Of a stretch of DNA of 64,000 bases, positions 48,832-59,979 are shown one piece after another. The notes under the pieces were generated by a model. The model had not been told where the DNA came from. It saw nothing but the letters and a program-made list of their open reading frames with translations, and made no database searches. Source of the DNA: Gerris lacustris (lineage: Eukaryota; Arthropoda; Insecta; Hemiptera; Gerridae); assembly GCA_951217055.1 (NCBI GenBank), contig OX578280.1:4340001-4404000 (forward strand). The letters run 5' to 3'. Positions within the stretch are counted from its first letter, which is position 1; every line of letters starts with the position of its first letter. The translations under genes and the position numbers were made by a program.

Positions 48832-49198
48832 TTTTTTTTTATTCTGGGGGACTTTTACACCCGAAGACGCAGGCCACTTAGGTGAGCCCATTGAACAAAC
48901 CCGGGTTAGGGACTGAAATCTTCACACACTCGTGTAAAGATATGGTCGTTAACCATGACTCCCCTCCTAGTTGTATTACTACCAAGAATGTCATCAACAT
49001 GGTTTCCAGGCCGAAACCTGGTGGCGCCTCTCATTCGAGGAGCTTCCCATTTTTTTAAACAATGCTGGGTGGACATTGAGCGGGGGGCCTGTTCCGGGTA
49101 TCAAACCCAGAGCTGCGGTAACCATCTGACCGTGCTCGATGCTGCTTAACTTGCCTTATCACAAGGCAAGCGCTCTAGCCTCCGAGCCACCCAGGCCC
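48832..49198 (-). mobile_element. tRNA-derived SINE, second copy
   Basis: Same element as the SINE at 2059-2422, in the minus orientation. It shares the poly-T start, the tttacacccgaagacgcagg segment, the ggttaacgaccat segment (as its complement) and the tRNA-like head ending ccgagccacccaggcccc. It lies in intron 5 of the peroxidase gene, 0.2 kb before exon 6. No clear target duplication was seen. Confidence 0.9.
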
Positions 49199-49391
49199 CC
49201 TAACTAGTAGCCTAGAGTAGATGCCTAGACTAGTAGCTCTTGACATGAGTTACTCATTTTATAATGATCTCTGCAAGAGGTTCGAAAAGCCAGGGTTCAT
49301 AAATCTCTGATACAGTCTACTATACATACATTCTTTCTTATACATTTTTATTAATTTAATAAACAAAAATAATTTTTAATGATATAAACAG

Positions 49392-49575
49392 GTCCGAGAG
49401 AGCAGATGAATGAAGTAACATCGTTCCTTGATCTAAGCTCTGTTTATGGTAGTTCAGCTGAAGAGAATGAACCACTAAGACAATGGGTTGGTGGTCTACT
49501 GAAAACTCAACCCAAACTGAATCTACTACCTCCAGATGTTAATACCACAGACTGTGCTCCTCATCCACATCTCAG
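49392..49575 (+). CDS. Peroxidase exon 6 (calcium loop)
   Basis: The acceptor is aaacag and the donor gtataa. Sixty codons start GPREQMNEVTSFLDLSSV and continue with YGSSAEENEPLRQW. The T-S-F-L-D-L-S segment matches the calcium-binding T-x-F-x-D-x-S loop of myeloperoxidase exactly at its ligand positions (joined residues about 282, 284, 286 and 288). Structural calcium binding thus seems preserved even though later haem ligands are not. The codon split AG|T restores Ser with the next exon. Confidence 0.95.
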
Positions 49576-49639
49576 GTATAATATTACTAGTAGTTCTGTG
49601 AACAGTAGACCTCGCGAAAATTAGAAAAAAAAATTAAAC

Positions 49640-50135
49640 GCGGACAGAGGGTCCATTTAAATACGAATCTAAAGATATAAGTAGATTTCCCGAGAAAAAT
49701 CTAGTTTCTGTGAAAATAATTTTAAACGCGGACAGTGAGAGGTGGGGTTCGATTCCCCGCTAGGGCGAAGTTATTTTTATGGTATTTGTAAAAATTTAAT
49801 TCTAGAATTAACCATAAAAATCTTTTTCAATTACTTAAAGGATAAATGATAGCCCGAGGTGAAATCGAGAAATTAATTTAAGCTATAAATATGGGGCCCC
49901 TCCCCCTCAAAAATTCTAAAAAAAACATTATTTCTCGAAAACTATTACGACGATTTTTAATTTTTTTTTTTTTTTTAAATGTAGTCCATTTAAATACGAA
50001 TCTAACGGTCTAAGTCGTTTTCCCGGGAAAAATCTAGCTTCTGAGAGAATAATTTTAAACGCGGACAGTGAGAGGCCGGGTTCGATTCCCTGCTGGGGTG
50101 AAGTTATTTTTATGGTAATTCTAAACATTTTTTAA
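49640..50135 (+). repeat. Two family A fragments in intron 6
   Basis: Both contain tttaaacgcggacagtgaga followed by a B-box-like ggttcgattccc and then gaagttatttttatgg. They sit head to tail about 340 bp apart. 50140-50500 is T/A-rich with repeated phrases 'catgccaaatttcaag'. Confidence 0.8.
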
Positions 50136-50621
50136 ACAAATAAACCATATACATAGATTTTATTGTCTTAAAGGAACATCTATTCCAAATTTCAAGAAAA
50201 AATAAAAATTTTTTTTGGAAAAAAGTCTAAATAACATTTTTTTAAAAATTAATAATCATTTTTTTTTTATAAAAAAACAACTATTTATATTTATTTTCCC
50301 AGCTTGAAGTAACATTCATGCCAAATTTCAAGATAAACAAAAAATAAATTAGAAAAAATTGTTTTTGTTTTATTTTTTTAAAAATTTAAAAATGAAATTC
50401 ATTAAATATAAAACTCATACGTTGTTTTTTATGACTTCAAAAAACATCTATGCCAAATTTGAAGAAAATCAAATCAAGCATTTGACTGTAAGCGCGTAAC
50501 AAACATTTTCAGACGAAATGCAAAATGGTCTAGTAGTCTAGTACCTGGGGAAGACTGGGGAACAAAAAAGTTAAAACATAGACCTCGCTTCGCTCGCTCA
50601 ATAAATTACACCTATATTTAC

Positions 50622-51621
50622 ACAGGGTGGCACAAAAGTATGGAAACCCCTGAATAACTCGTCAGAAATGTATTTTTTTGAAAAAAGTCAAATACAAAAG
50701 TTTCAGGATTTTTCCATAGCTATTCAATGGTGACCGTGGATTTGACCTTAATCTTGCCCTTTAGGGTCATTTGAAGGTCATTTTTCTTATTTTAAATGGG
50801 ATCCCCCATTTTTTATTGCGGATTTGAAAAGAACGGGAAATTTTACGAAAAATATGACCTTGACCATGTCCTTGAGCATGACCTTTAAGGTCATTCCAGT
50901 GTCAAAACTGTTTTTCCAGTAGAAAACTTTAATTTGTATTGCGGATTGCGAAATAACCAAATTTTTCTCTTTAACAAAGGCCTTGACCATGGCCTACACC
51001 ACGTCCTTGACTATGACCTTAAAGGTCATTATAACCCTTACCCCTCCCCTTTTTTACTAATTTATTTGTTTAAGTACTTTTATTCAATTTTTTTTCTTCA
51101 TGGTCTCATTTCTTGTCATGGTCAAGGATGTGGTTGACCTTCAAGAAAAAAAAAATTAAATAAAAGTACTTAAACAAATAAATTAATAAAAAAAGGGGGG
51201 GGGAGGATTGAAATGACCTTGAAGGTCGTGGTCAAGGACATGGTGTAGGCCGTTGTCAATGCTGCTGTTGAAGGGAAAAATTTGGTTATTTCAAAATCCA
51301 CAATACAAATTAAGATTTCCCATTGGAAAAACAATTTTGACCTTGGAATGAACGTAAGGGTCATGCTCAAGGACATGGTCAAGGTCATATTTGACATAAA
51401 ATTTCCTGCTCTTTTCAAATCCACAATAAAAAATGGGGGTTCCCATTTAAAATAACAAAGTTGACCTTCAAATGACCCTGAAGGGCAAGGTTAAGGTCAA
51501 ACCCAAGGTCACCATTGAATAGCTAAGGAAAAATCCTGAAACTTTTGTATTTAACTTTTTTTAAAAAAAATGCATTTATGACGAGTTATTCAGGGGTTTC
51601 CATACTTTTGTGCCACCCTGT
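50622..51621. mobile_element. 1,000-bp palindromic MITE rich in AGGTCA half-sites
   Basis: The two halves are inverted copies: acagggtggcacaaaagtat at 50622 and its complement ending at 51621. The arms meet near 51115. The tip and the neighbouring TA (right side tata, left side mutated) suggest a Tc1/mariner-like MITE, not proven. Exact AGGTCA or TGACCT occurs 14 times within, including TCAAGGTCA-type extended sites at 50855, 51214 and 51379. Confidence 0.9.
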
Positions 51622-51701
51622 ATACAAAACTTTAATGATGTAATAGACTCTCACAAGAATTGTTGAATTAAAGAATTGCTGTACATTTTGTTTTTATTTA
51701 G

Positions 51702-51918
51702 TTGCTTCAAGGCAGGAGACCGTCGTGCTAATGAACACGAAGGCTTAACAGTTCTGCATACAATATGGGTGAGGGAGCATAACCGTGTCGCTCGAATACT
51801 TGCTCAGCTCAACACACATTGGCCTGAAGAAGTTGTTTTTCAAGAAACAAGAAAAATCTTAATCGCTCAACTTCAGCATATCACATACACCGAATTCCTA
51901 CCCCTAATTATTGGACAG
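51702..51918 (+). CDS. Peroxidase exon 7 (catalytic Arg/Glu helix)
   Basis: The acceptor is atttag and the donor gtttga (a weaker GT). Seventy-two codons include [33 protein letters not shown] and [13 protein letters not shown]. The second Arg of AGDRR equals the catalytic Arg and the Glu of RANE equals the haem-ester Glu of myeloperoxidase; both are present. This is the best-conserved part of the gene and fixes the family assignment. It ends in phase 0. Confidence 0.97.
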
Positions 51919-53432
51919 GTTTGATTATTAAAACATATTTCTAAAACAGTTAAAATAAATGTTCTGAAAAAGCTTTCCTATTAAAATTAAGCGAGGAAGC
52001 CAAGTCTAGAATATTCTAGGAAAGCAGTGTAGCCACAAAGCTACGTACACACTGGCTAGAAAACTAACTTATAGTTTTTTACTTTAGGTATAGTAAACTA
52101 GCATATGGATGATTCCAATTTAAAGTGCTATTTTGGAATCTAAAATTGGAAATTTTGACTTTTTAAAAAAATTCAGGAAAAATTATGGAATGTTCTCAGA
52201 CTAATTTCAGATATATTGCAGCATGCGGGACAAATGGGAAATAATTTTTTAAATTTTTAGGCCGGAATGAAGTTTATTTAAAACATGGTAATTAAGCCAC
52301 GTGAATTACACATTTTCGTGCACGGTTGTTACATTTCACACTTTAAGAAAATATTTTGGTCGCAGTAGTTTAGAATAAAAATCCAATTTTAATACACCAT
52401 TAAATAGCACTCTTAAAAGCCTAAACAATGAACTATAACTTAACCTAAAAAGTTTTTGAAAATAGACTTTATTAACATGCACGGTAATTACGTTTAAAAG
52501 GGTATGTAACTGGAAGAACAATCGGAATTAGCGCTAGCTCCCAACTGAAAGGTTCAGCTCATCCCCTATCAACTGTAGCTAGAAAACCAGTGTTTCGGCA
52601 TTGCAAAAATCTCTCGCCACTTAAAATCTCCCTGCCACAACCAGAGTAGGGTTCACATATATATAATGACACGGTAATTACATTTTTTTAAAGGACAAAC
52701 TTTAACTTGAAGTTCCGTTTAGTAATAATTTATTATTTTTAATAACTAACACATATTTTAATCCTGGTAGGACCCTACTTCAAAATTATCCAATAAGTTT
52801 TTGAATAAAATTATTAATGTATGAGCTAGAGTGAAGTGAATAAGAACAACTGACTTAAGGACAGCCACGGTTGTTACGAAATCGCCTTTTGAACATTTTT
52901 GTAGCGATTAAAATTAAGCGGTGCATTATTTTTTTGCTTGGTTGTAGTTCTGTTAGCTTAACTGAGTTACCATGAAGAAAAATCCTGTCAATTATGTGAA
53001 AAACGCTCCAGTTATTCATCTAGGACATGAAAATTGCACTTTAAATTGGAATCACCCATATATGTTCACATGAGCTCTAGTTATGGTCAGCTATACGCAA
53101 AATGTTACTATCCTATAGTAGGAATATACGTTATACAGAAATATTACTCCTACAGTGTGAATGAAAACTAGACATGTAGTAATTTTGTAGGGTTGCTATA
53201 GTTAAATTTTAAAATTTCAATATTTATAACCTTCACATTTGTTGTTTAAACCAATACCTGAATAACCTCTACTAGTAAACCTATACTTGCCGCTAAGGAA
53301 AAAGAAGGTAGAAAATCAGAGCCATCAATTACCAACTATACTCTCCATTCTTGTTGGTATAGCTGCAAGTTATGGTATAGTCTATAAAGAGGGTGTTCAC
53401 ATGGGGATAGTTCTCTACTATATTATAGCTAT
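51919..53432. other. Intron 7, first part, no gene seen
   Basis: Low-copy-looking noncoding DNA. The phrase ggatgattccaatttaaagt (52107) and its complement actttaaattggaatcaccc (53038) form the ends of a ~950-bp inverted-ended segment, probably another MITE or foldback unit. Open frames are short and unconvincing. Confidence 0.5.
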
Positions 53433-53773
53433 GGAGCCTGGGTGGCTCGGAGGCTAGAGCGCTTGCCGTGCTATAACGCAAGTTAAGCAGCATTGAGCCG
53501 GGTCAGAAGGTGACCGCAGATCTGGGTTCGATTCCCAGACCAGGCCCACCGCTCAATGTTCACCCAGCATTGCTTAAACAAAATGGGAAGCTCCTCGAAA
53601 GAGTGGCGCCACCAGGTTTCGGCCTGGAAACCATGATGATGACACTCCTGATTGTATTACAACTAGGAGGGGAGTCATGGTTAACGACCATATCTTCACA
53701 CGCGTGTGAAGATTTCGGTCCCTAACCCGGGTTTGTTCAATGGGCCCACCTAAGTGGCCTGCGTCTTCGGGTG
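53433..53773 (+). mobile_element. tRNA-derived SINE, third copy
   Basis: Plus-strand copy of the same SINE in intron 7. The head gagcctgggtggctcggagg carries the A box, and GGTTCGATTCC at 53525-53535 is the B box. The body ends gtcttcgggtgctaaataat without a long poly-A. Flanks are AT-rich and a target duplication is uncertain. Confidence 0.9.
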
Positions 53774-54171
53774 CTAAATAATAATAAAAGCTAAAATAAT
53801 AGCATATAATATTTTTTTAAGGGGGGTAAAAATAAAAATTTGTTGCTTTTCGGATTTTTCCAGTTACTATTTAGGCATTTCATTTAATTGCTAAGCCTCC
53901 ATCTCCATGATAATAGGAAACATAGCCACTAATACCTAGCATTAGCCCCTCGCAGAGTGGGGGGTGAAGGCTAATAACTTATAATCTCAAAGAATGTAGA
54001 TAACGTTTGTCTGACTCTAAGCCCTCGAATTAAAGGGACATGTGGAAGAATGGGTTATTAAATAAATTAACATTTAGTAGCATTATTAATGCAATCATAA
54101 TTTGCTCAATGTAATAATGATCCTGAGAGTAAATGTGTCTAGCTTATTTTATTGCAGAATAAGCACTTTCT

Positions 54172-55598
54172 CAGGGGCGGATTTAGCATCAAGTTTGGGT
54201 GGGGGTCACTACCGCGGGGGGGGGGGGTCCTGGCATACCCCTAGGAGCGCGAGAGGGAGTTCTCCTCAGGGTTTTTTTTTAATTTCACCATCTTAAAAAC
54301 ACGTTTTTACGGATTTCTAAGCCTAAAATTTCCATTTTTATAATGTTACAACACAACAATTTTAAGAAATTTAAAAAGATCTAAGACATTTAAGAATGGG
54401 GAATAGATTACTGCCTGGCAATTTGAAATTTAAAAGAATTTTATATCATAATGAAAATATGAAAATAATTTATTGGTAAAGGTTTACTTACAGTATCTTA
54501 GGGGCTTACTAAATAAGTTATTAAATATAGGTACTATGTTGGGGTGCTCATTAGGGCGCATCAGTGTCATGTAAGAAAATAATTTATAATTAATAAACAC
54601 ATTATCAAATTTATTAAATTATGAGAGGGGGAAAATCAAGAAAAGAATTACATACTATACATTAGTTTAATGTAGAAGGGGGGTCCGGGGGCCCACCCCC
54701 GGAAAATTTTAAAATATGACCTCTCTAAACAGCGTTTTTATGCATCTCTGAGGTGAACTTTGATTTTAATACTTTGTCATCAAATAAATTTAACTTATGG
54801 TGTAATTCGATGGCACCAAAGTATGAACACCAAGTATTTTTAAATTAATTTTAATACCTACTTAAAAATAGTAATTTTAAAAAAAATGGTGCAACTACTA
54901 AAGTAATCATTATAGATTAAATAAATCATTCAATAGCCATTGTGCAATATTACTTAAAATCTATAATTAACGATGCCATTTAATCAATAGTTATGAAAAA
55001 CATGTTTATATTAGCCCTAATAATAATATAAAGTTTAGACCAAAACGGGACATTGGATTAGGGCGAGCTATTGCAGCCCTCAGACGAAGGTGGGGGAGTC
55101 TGGGGGCCCTAGGAAAATTTATGGAATTTAAAGGATAAATTTGCATTTTTCATATAAAATTTTTATTTTTATACAAATTTATAAAGTAGGTTTTGGCTAC
55201 TTAATAGCCACTTCAGATTCTAAATTAGTTGTTCACTGTTCACAGTAACATGGTATCAAAGTGACACACAATGAATAATCAATTATTAATGATAAAATAC
55301 ATGTAGAAAAATAAAATAAGGTTGGATATTTTAAAATTCTACATTCATCTCAAACATTGGGGGGACACGTCCCCCAAGGCGATGACGCCCGTGATATTCC
55401 TTACTTTCTTCCCAAAATACATATACAGTTATCTTACTGAGTAGTTAGTGCAAAATGAAGACAAATATTATATTATATTTAATTTTTTAATGTGTAAAAA
55501 TCAATTAACACAAACCCTTGCCAACACTTCTTTGTAACAAATCTGAAAATTTGAGGGGGGTCATGACCCCTGTGACCCCCCCTCTAAATCCGCCACTG
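54172..55598. mobile_element. hAT-type non-autonomous element (1,427 bp)
   Basis: Tips CAGGGGCGGATTTAG and ctaaatccgccactg. Exact 8-bp target duplications CACTTTCT at 54164-54171 and 55599-55606. Interior has several G-rich patches (gggggtccgggggcccaccc) and no transposase remnant. It lies in intron 7, 170 bp before exon 8. Confidence 0.95.
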
Positions 55599-55765
55599 CA
55601 CTTTCTTTAATTGAGTGGGTCAGGAACACTACAAGGAAAACAAAATAAAACAATTGTGGTATTTACCCTTCTTCCACTCACCTCATTAATTATTATCTTA
55701 TTTTTTTTGTATTAAATATAGGTTTTTAGGTAATGTCAAGTTATTATTATTTTTTTTAATTTTAG

Positions 55766-55921
55766 GAAAGAATGGAATCAGGTGAATTAAAACTAGAACG
55801 AGATGGTTTCTTCTACGGTTACTCTACAGATGTAGACGCAAGTATAGCAAACAGTGTTGCAACTACAGCTCTTAATTTTGCTATTTCCCTAATGCCAACC
55901 AAACTAAATTTCTATGATCAG
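55766..55921 (+). CDS. Peroxidase exon 8 (proximal helix, ligand lost)
   Basis: The acceptor is ttttag and the donor gtacat. Fifty-two codons run from ERMESGELKL to KLNFYDQ. The segment NSVATTALNFAISLM aligns without gaps to the family's NEFATAAFRFGHSLI pattern. The proximal haem-ligand His is Ile (joined residue about 446) and the propionate-binding Arg is Asn (about 443). The reading frame and splice sites are intact, so this looks like a retained pseudo-enzyme domain and not a decaying gene. Confidence 0.9.
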
Positions 55922-56029
55922 GTACATTTTTAAAATTATTATTTAATATGATTAATTAAGTTTGATTAATTATGTTTGATTAATTAAGAATATTTTTTTA
56001 ATTATTAGAATTGATAATTCAAGTATACA

Positions 56030-56490
56030 GTAGATTCTCCTTTATCTATTCATTTACACTTGATATCTATTTATTTGCACTTGATATCTATTTATTTGCA
56101 CTTGATATCTATTCATTTACAATTGATATCTATTCATATTTACACTTGATATCTATTCATTTACAATTGTTATCTATATATTAATTTACAATTGATATCT
56201 ATTCATTTACAATTGATATCTATTCATTTACACTTGATATATATTCATATACAATTGATATCTATTCATATACAATTGATATCTATTCATTTACACTTGA
56301 TATCTATTCATTTACACTTTACATCTATTAATTTACAATTGATATTCTATCAATTTACACTTGATATCTATTCATTTACAATTGATATCTATTTATTTAC
56401 ACTTGATATCTATTCATTTACACTTGATATCTATTCATTTACACTTGATATCTATTCATATTTACACTTGATATCTATTTATTTACAATT
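56030..56490 (+). repeat. ~20-bp minisatellite (tgatatctattcatttacac)
   Basis: About 22 copies of a 20-21-bp unit alternate between ttacact and ttacaat forms. Because of the 21-bp copies a long open frame appears; its I/H/L-rich product is an artefact. Located in intron 8 just after exon 8. Confidence 0.95.
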
Positions 56491-56499
56491 TACATTAAT

Positions 56500-57690
56500 T
56501 TGTTTTCAATTGGCAATATACTGATCAGTTGAACTATAATCTATTTACAATTAGTATTAACTTTTGATACTCAGATTGGCCAACCTATATGAGGAAACAA
56601 ATATAGCCACTAGGCCTGTGGAAGGGGTGGGTCCAGTGACATTTTTATTTGTCTAGTTGGCCCGACCTCCTAGAATTCAAAACCCATTGTTTTCATTGGC
56701 TCCCCTCCACATTTTTTCGATTTTTCACGCTGTCAAAAGTTAATACTAATTGTAAAAAGAGTATAATAAAAGTATTAGTTTTATTCCTGAACTACTTTTA
56801 CCGTTTTACCTTAATTATCAATCAAATACGGTTTTCTGGGGTTTTCCTCAATTTACTAGGTAAATGCCAAGATGGTCACCTCTTAAGCCAGTCCACAGAC
56901 TGCCTATGATACCCATTTAAACACCTGCAAACAAACTTAACAAATGTCACATTTAAAACAATAAATTAATACTAATAATAATAACTAGGGGCTCTGTCCC
57001 CTACTAGCTTCGCTCATCAAAAAGCGGCCGCTGCCTTGAACCTTTGCACATTTTGACACATTTGTTTATTTACAAAACTTTTTTTTATAATATAGATAGA
57101 TAATAATATATATATTCCCAAATTATCAAATTTGCCCTTCAACAACTTTAATTAAAAAGCTCCAATCCTTAATAAAATATAAAAACAATTAAAAAAATAG
57201 GCACCGAGTGTTCATATGAAAAGACCAGTAATCATTAAATTGCAATTGAATTTAGTTTTCTCTTAATTTGTATTTTAGTCCTTAATGTGAACACCCCAAC
57301 CTTACCATGTCCAACCCTCCCCTCATAAAGAATGAATGAACCCCTAAACATGATTTATTTTTGGAAATCATTCATCACAATGACCTCAATGTTCCCTTTT
57401 TTCTCGACCTAGCCACCTCCCGATACAAATCTTTCCATGACTCAATTTTCCATCATCCTTATCCTTTAATCTGCAACGTATCATCACCATTCATGCCTGG
57501 TAACCCTCCTCGACGCCTAAAAAGACAGTGGCCCTGAGACCTATTATTCATTAATTAATAACAAGTAATATTCATGTGTGTAATAATGTGAGTTCTGTCA
57601 ATGTACAGTTTCTCACATCCTGTGTAACAAGTCAATATTAAACTTATGTCAGCTGAGCGAAGCAAAGCTCTTATACTACACTTTGCATTT
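56500..57690. other. Intron 8, middle part, no gene seen
   Basis: Noncoding. 57000-57020 has agcttcgctcat, a relative of the GCGAGC words. The frame at 56649-56909 has no family features. Confidence 0.45.
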
Positions 57691-57705
57691 GTTTGGACGC
57701 ATACT

Positions 57706-58185
57706 CCTCCTGAACGGCTGAACCGATCCGCTCAATATTCGGCACGGTCATAGTGACCAACCACAGGAAGGTATAAATCTGAAATGGTTCAAATTGGTAC
57801 ACAGAGGTACGGGGTACTAAAGTTTCCTCCTGAACGGCTGAACCGATCCGCTCAATATTCGGCACGGTCATAGTGACCAACCACAGGAAGGTATAAATCT
57901 GAAATGGTTCAAATTGGTACACAGAGGTACGGGGTACTAAAGTTTCCTCCTGAACGGCTGAACCGATCCGCTCAATATTCGGCACGGTCATAGTGACCAA
58001 CCACAGGAAGGTATAAATCTGAAATGGTTCAAATTGGTACACAGAGGTACGGGGTACTAAAGTTTCCTCCTGAACGGCTGAACCGATCCGCTCAATATTC
58101 GGCACGGTCATAGTGACCAACCACAGGAAGGTATAAATCTGAAATGGTCCAAATTGGTACACAGAGGAACGGGGTACGGGGTACA
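57706..58185 (+). repeat. 120-bp tandem repeat, four near-identical copies
   Basis: The unit starts tcctcctgaacggctgaacc and includes cattcggcacggtcatagtg-like sequence and ttcaaattggtacacagagg. Units are nearly identical over four periods, so the amplification is recent. As 120 is a multiple of three, a 171-codon minus-strand frame stays open with a 40-residue repeat; this is best explained as a by-product. The array abuts the repeat shared with 3909-4060. Confidence 0.95.
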
Positions 58186-58956
58186 CAAGTTAATATAGTT
58201 TATGCCCTTCATGATGCATGTCGTTGGAAGCTCTTTAAGAGTACAGTTATTGTTATGTTCACTTTTGACATATTTTCATTTAAGAGGGGGGTAAAATAAA
58301 AAAACTGGGAAGAAAATGCTTTTTAATTAAAAATTAGATATATTACTTTATTTTGATCCGATTTCAGCTGTTTATAAATAATAAAAAAAATTGTTTAAGA
58401 TTAAAATATACGCTCAGCTCAATATTGCAAGCAGACAACTGCATTGCACACCTAGTTATAACTTGTACTCTATATAGTTGCAATATTCAAATAAATTTAA
58501 AAAAAAAAAAGGAATCACTCAATTTTGAAGGCTTATAATTCCACTTGGAGGGGTTCAGGTTGAAAAAAAGTTCATACAGTATGATGCCATCTTCAAAGTG
58601 TCCTCTACAAAATAGGATACTTTCATTCGGTTTGGTCTTCACGTAAAAAAAGTTCTCATGATAATAGGGTACACTATCAAAAACATCTTTTTTGGCTCTA
58701 GGAGACAAGACCTTTTTTAGCACAAGGCATTATTTTTAGGGAGCTTGAGAGGTCGGATCCAAAACAAATCTACCTGCATCACTTCAAGCCTTACAAGATA
58801 GGCTAGTTAATTTTTTTCATGAGTTACATTAAGCCAGAAATATCACCTGTACGAATAATCCTCTAGTGAAATAATATACTGTACTTATTTCATATGAACA
58901 CAAAAAGTGTAAGTTTTTATTAGAACCCTTATAATAATAAGAATATTTATTTGTAG
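58186..58956. other. Intron 8, last part
   Basis: 58186-58320 is the copy of the 3909-4060 repeat. 58330-58470 (tttgatccgatttcagctg, attgcaagcagacaactgca) recurs at 31270-31420, another dispersed repeat. The rest has no gene. Confidence 0.6.
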
Positions 58957-59134
58957 GATGGAAAAGAGAAAGGATCTGATGCTCTTGGAGACAATTTCTT
59001 TGCACCGTTCAGACTCTATGAGAATACAGGTGTTGATGATGTTACAGCCAGTATGTTAAACACACCTTCCTCCAGCAACAATCAACATATCAACTCACTC
59101 TTCACTGATCACATGTACCAAAGACCTACGAAAG
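58957..59134 (+). CDS. Peroxidase exon 9 (DNFF segment)
   Basis: The acceptor is ttgtag and the donor gtaaaa. Fifty-nine codons include SDALGDNFFAPFRLYENTGV, then DDVTASMLNTPSSSNNQH and LFTDHMYQRPTK. The D-N-F-F-x-P-F-x-L-Y pattern and the following D-x-x-x-x-x-M helix match the peroxidase fold after the proximal helix. It ends in phase 1, which fits exon 10. Confidence 0.93.
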
Positions 59135-59261
59135 GTAAAACATAACATTTTAATCATGTCAAAACATCATGCTGAAACATACCTAATTTCTAATCATGTT
59201 AAATTTGATCTTGTGAAAAAAATTACAACTTTTTTCCACTAATCTATTTTATTTTATACTG

Positions 59262-59641
59262 AAGGCAGTGGTTGAGATTTATTATTTTATTTGATAGAGA
59301 AGGCAGTGGTTTAGATTTATTATTTTATTTGATACAGAAGGCAGTGGTTAAGATTTATTTATTTATAGATTTATTATTTTATTTGATACAGAAGGCAGTG
59401 GTTTAGATTTATTATTTTATTTGATACAGAGGGCAGTGGTTAAGATTTATTTATTTATAGATTTATTATTTTATTTGATACAGAGGGCAGTGGTTAAGAT
59501 TTATTTATTTATAGATTTTTTTCTTCTATACAGAAGGCAGTGGTTTAGATTTATTTATTAATAGATTTATTATTTTATTTGATACAGAGGGCAGTGGTTT
59601 AGATTTATTTATTTATAAATTTATTATTTTATTTGATACAG
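59262..59641 (+). repeat. Tandem copies of the exon-10 splice acceptor
   Basis: Eight imperfect copies of the acceptor plus exon start (gatacag|aaggcagtggtttag) precede the real exon. They begin at 59262, 59300, 59338, 59392, 59430, 59484, 59534 and 59588, with steps of 38, 54 and once 50 bases. The array is T-rich and fills most of the 507-bp intron 9. Copies at 59338, 59430 and 59484 carry TAA after the fourth codon. Copies at 59534 and 59588 are open and in frame with exon 10. Confidence 0.95.
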
Positions 59642-59810
59642 AAGGCAGTGGTTTAGATTTAGTAGCTCAGATAATACAACAAGGGAGAGATCATGGTATA
59701 CCGGGATACACACAGTGGAGGAAGTTCTGTGCTTTACCAGCCAGATCCTACGAAGATTTAACTAATGATATCCCACCTGAAACAATACACGCACTTAAAT
59801 CTATTTATAA
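59642..59810 (+). CDS. Peroxidase exon 10 (QGRDHG helix; last visible exon)
   Basis: The acceptor is gatacag and the donor gtaagt. It reads E, then GSGLDLVAQIIQQGRDHG and IPGYTQWRKFC, to IHALKSIY. The family pattern is L-N-x-Q-R-x-R-D-H-G; the Asn that hydrogen-bonds the proximal His is Ile here (joined residue about 528), and the following Arg is Gln. The exon is preceded by a tandem array of copies of its own acceptor and first ~20 bases. Two of those copies would splice in frame, adding 18 or 36 residues. The rest of the domain must lie beyond 64000. Confidence 0.93.
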
Positions 59811-59979
59811 GTAAGTACAACAAACATTTAAGCAAAATATTATAATATTTAAATTGGTTTAATTATTTCTTAAATGATAAAAAAGCGATTTTTAGTTTCA
59901 TAATTTGCTAGCATAAAATCATCAAAAAATTATTTTGCTTCCGAGCTTACCGAAGGTAACAGAAGCTATATGTTTGTTC

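Noticed and set aside
56192..56524. 110-codon I/H/L-rich frame
   Set aside because: Product of the 20-21-bp minisatellite in intron 8.
57671..58186. 171-codon minus-strand frame with 40-residue repeats as a repeat protein
   Set aside because: It coincides exactly with a 120-bp tandem repeat whose length keeps any stop-free frame open; no start context, splice support or domain.
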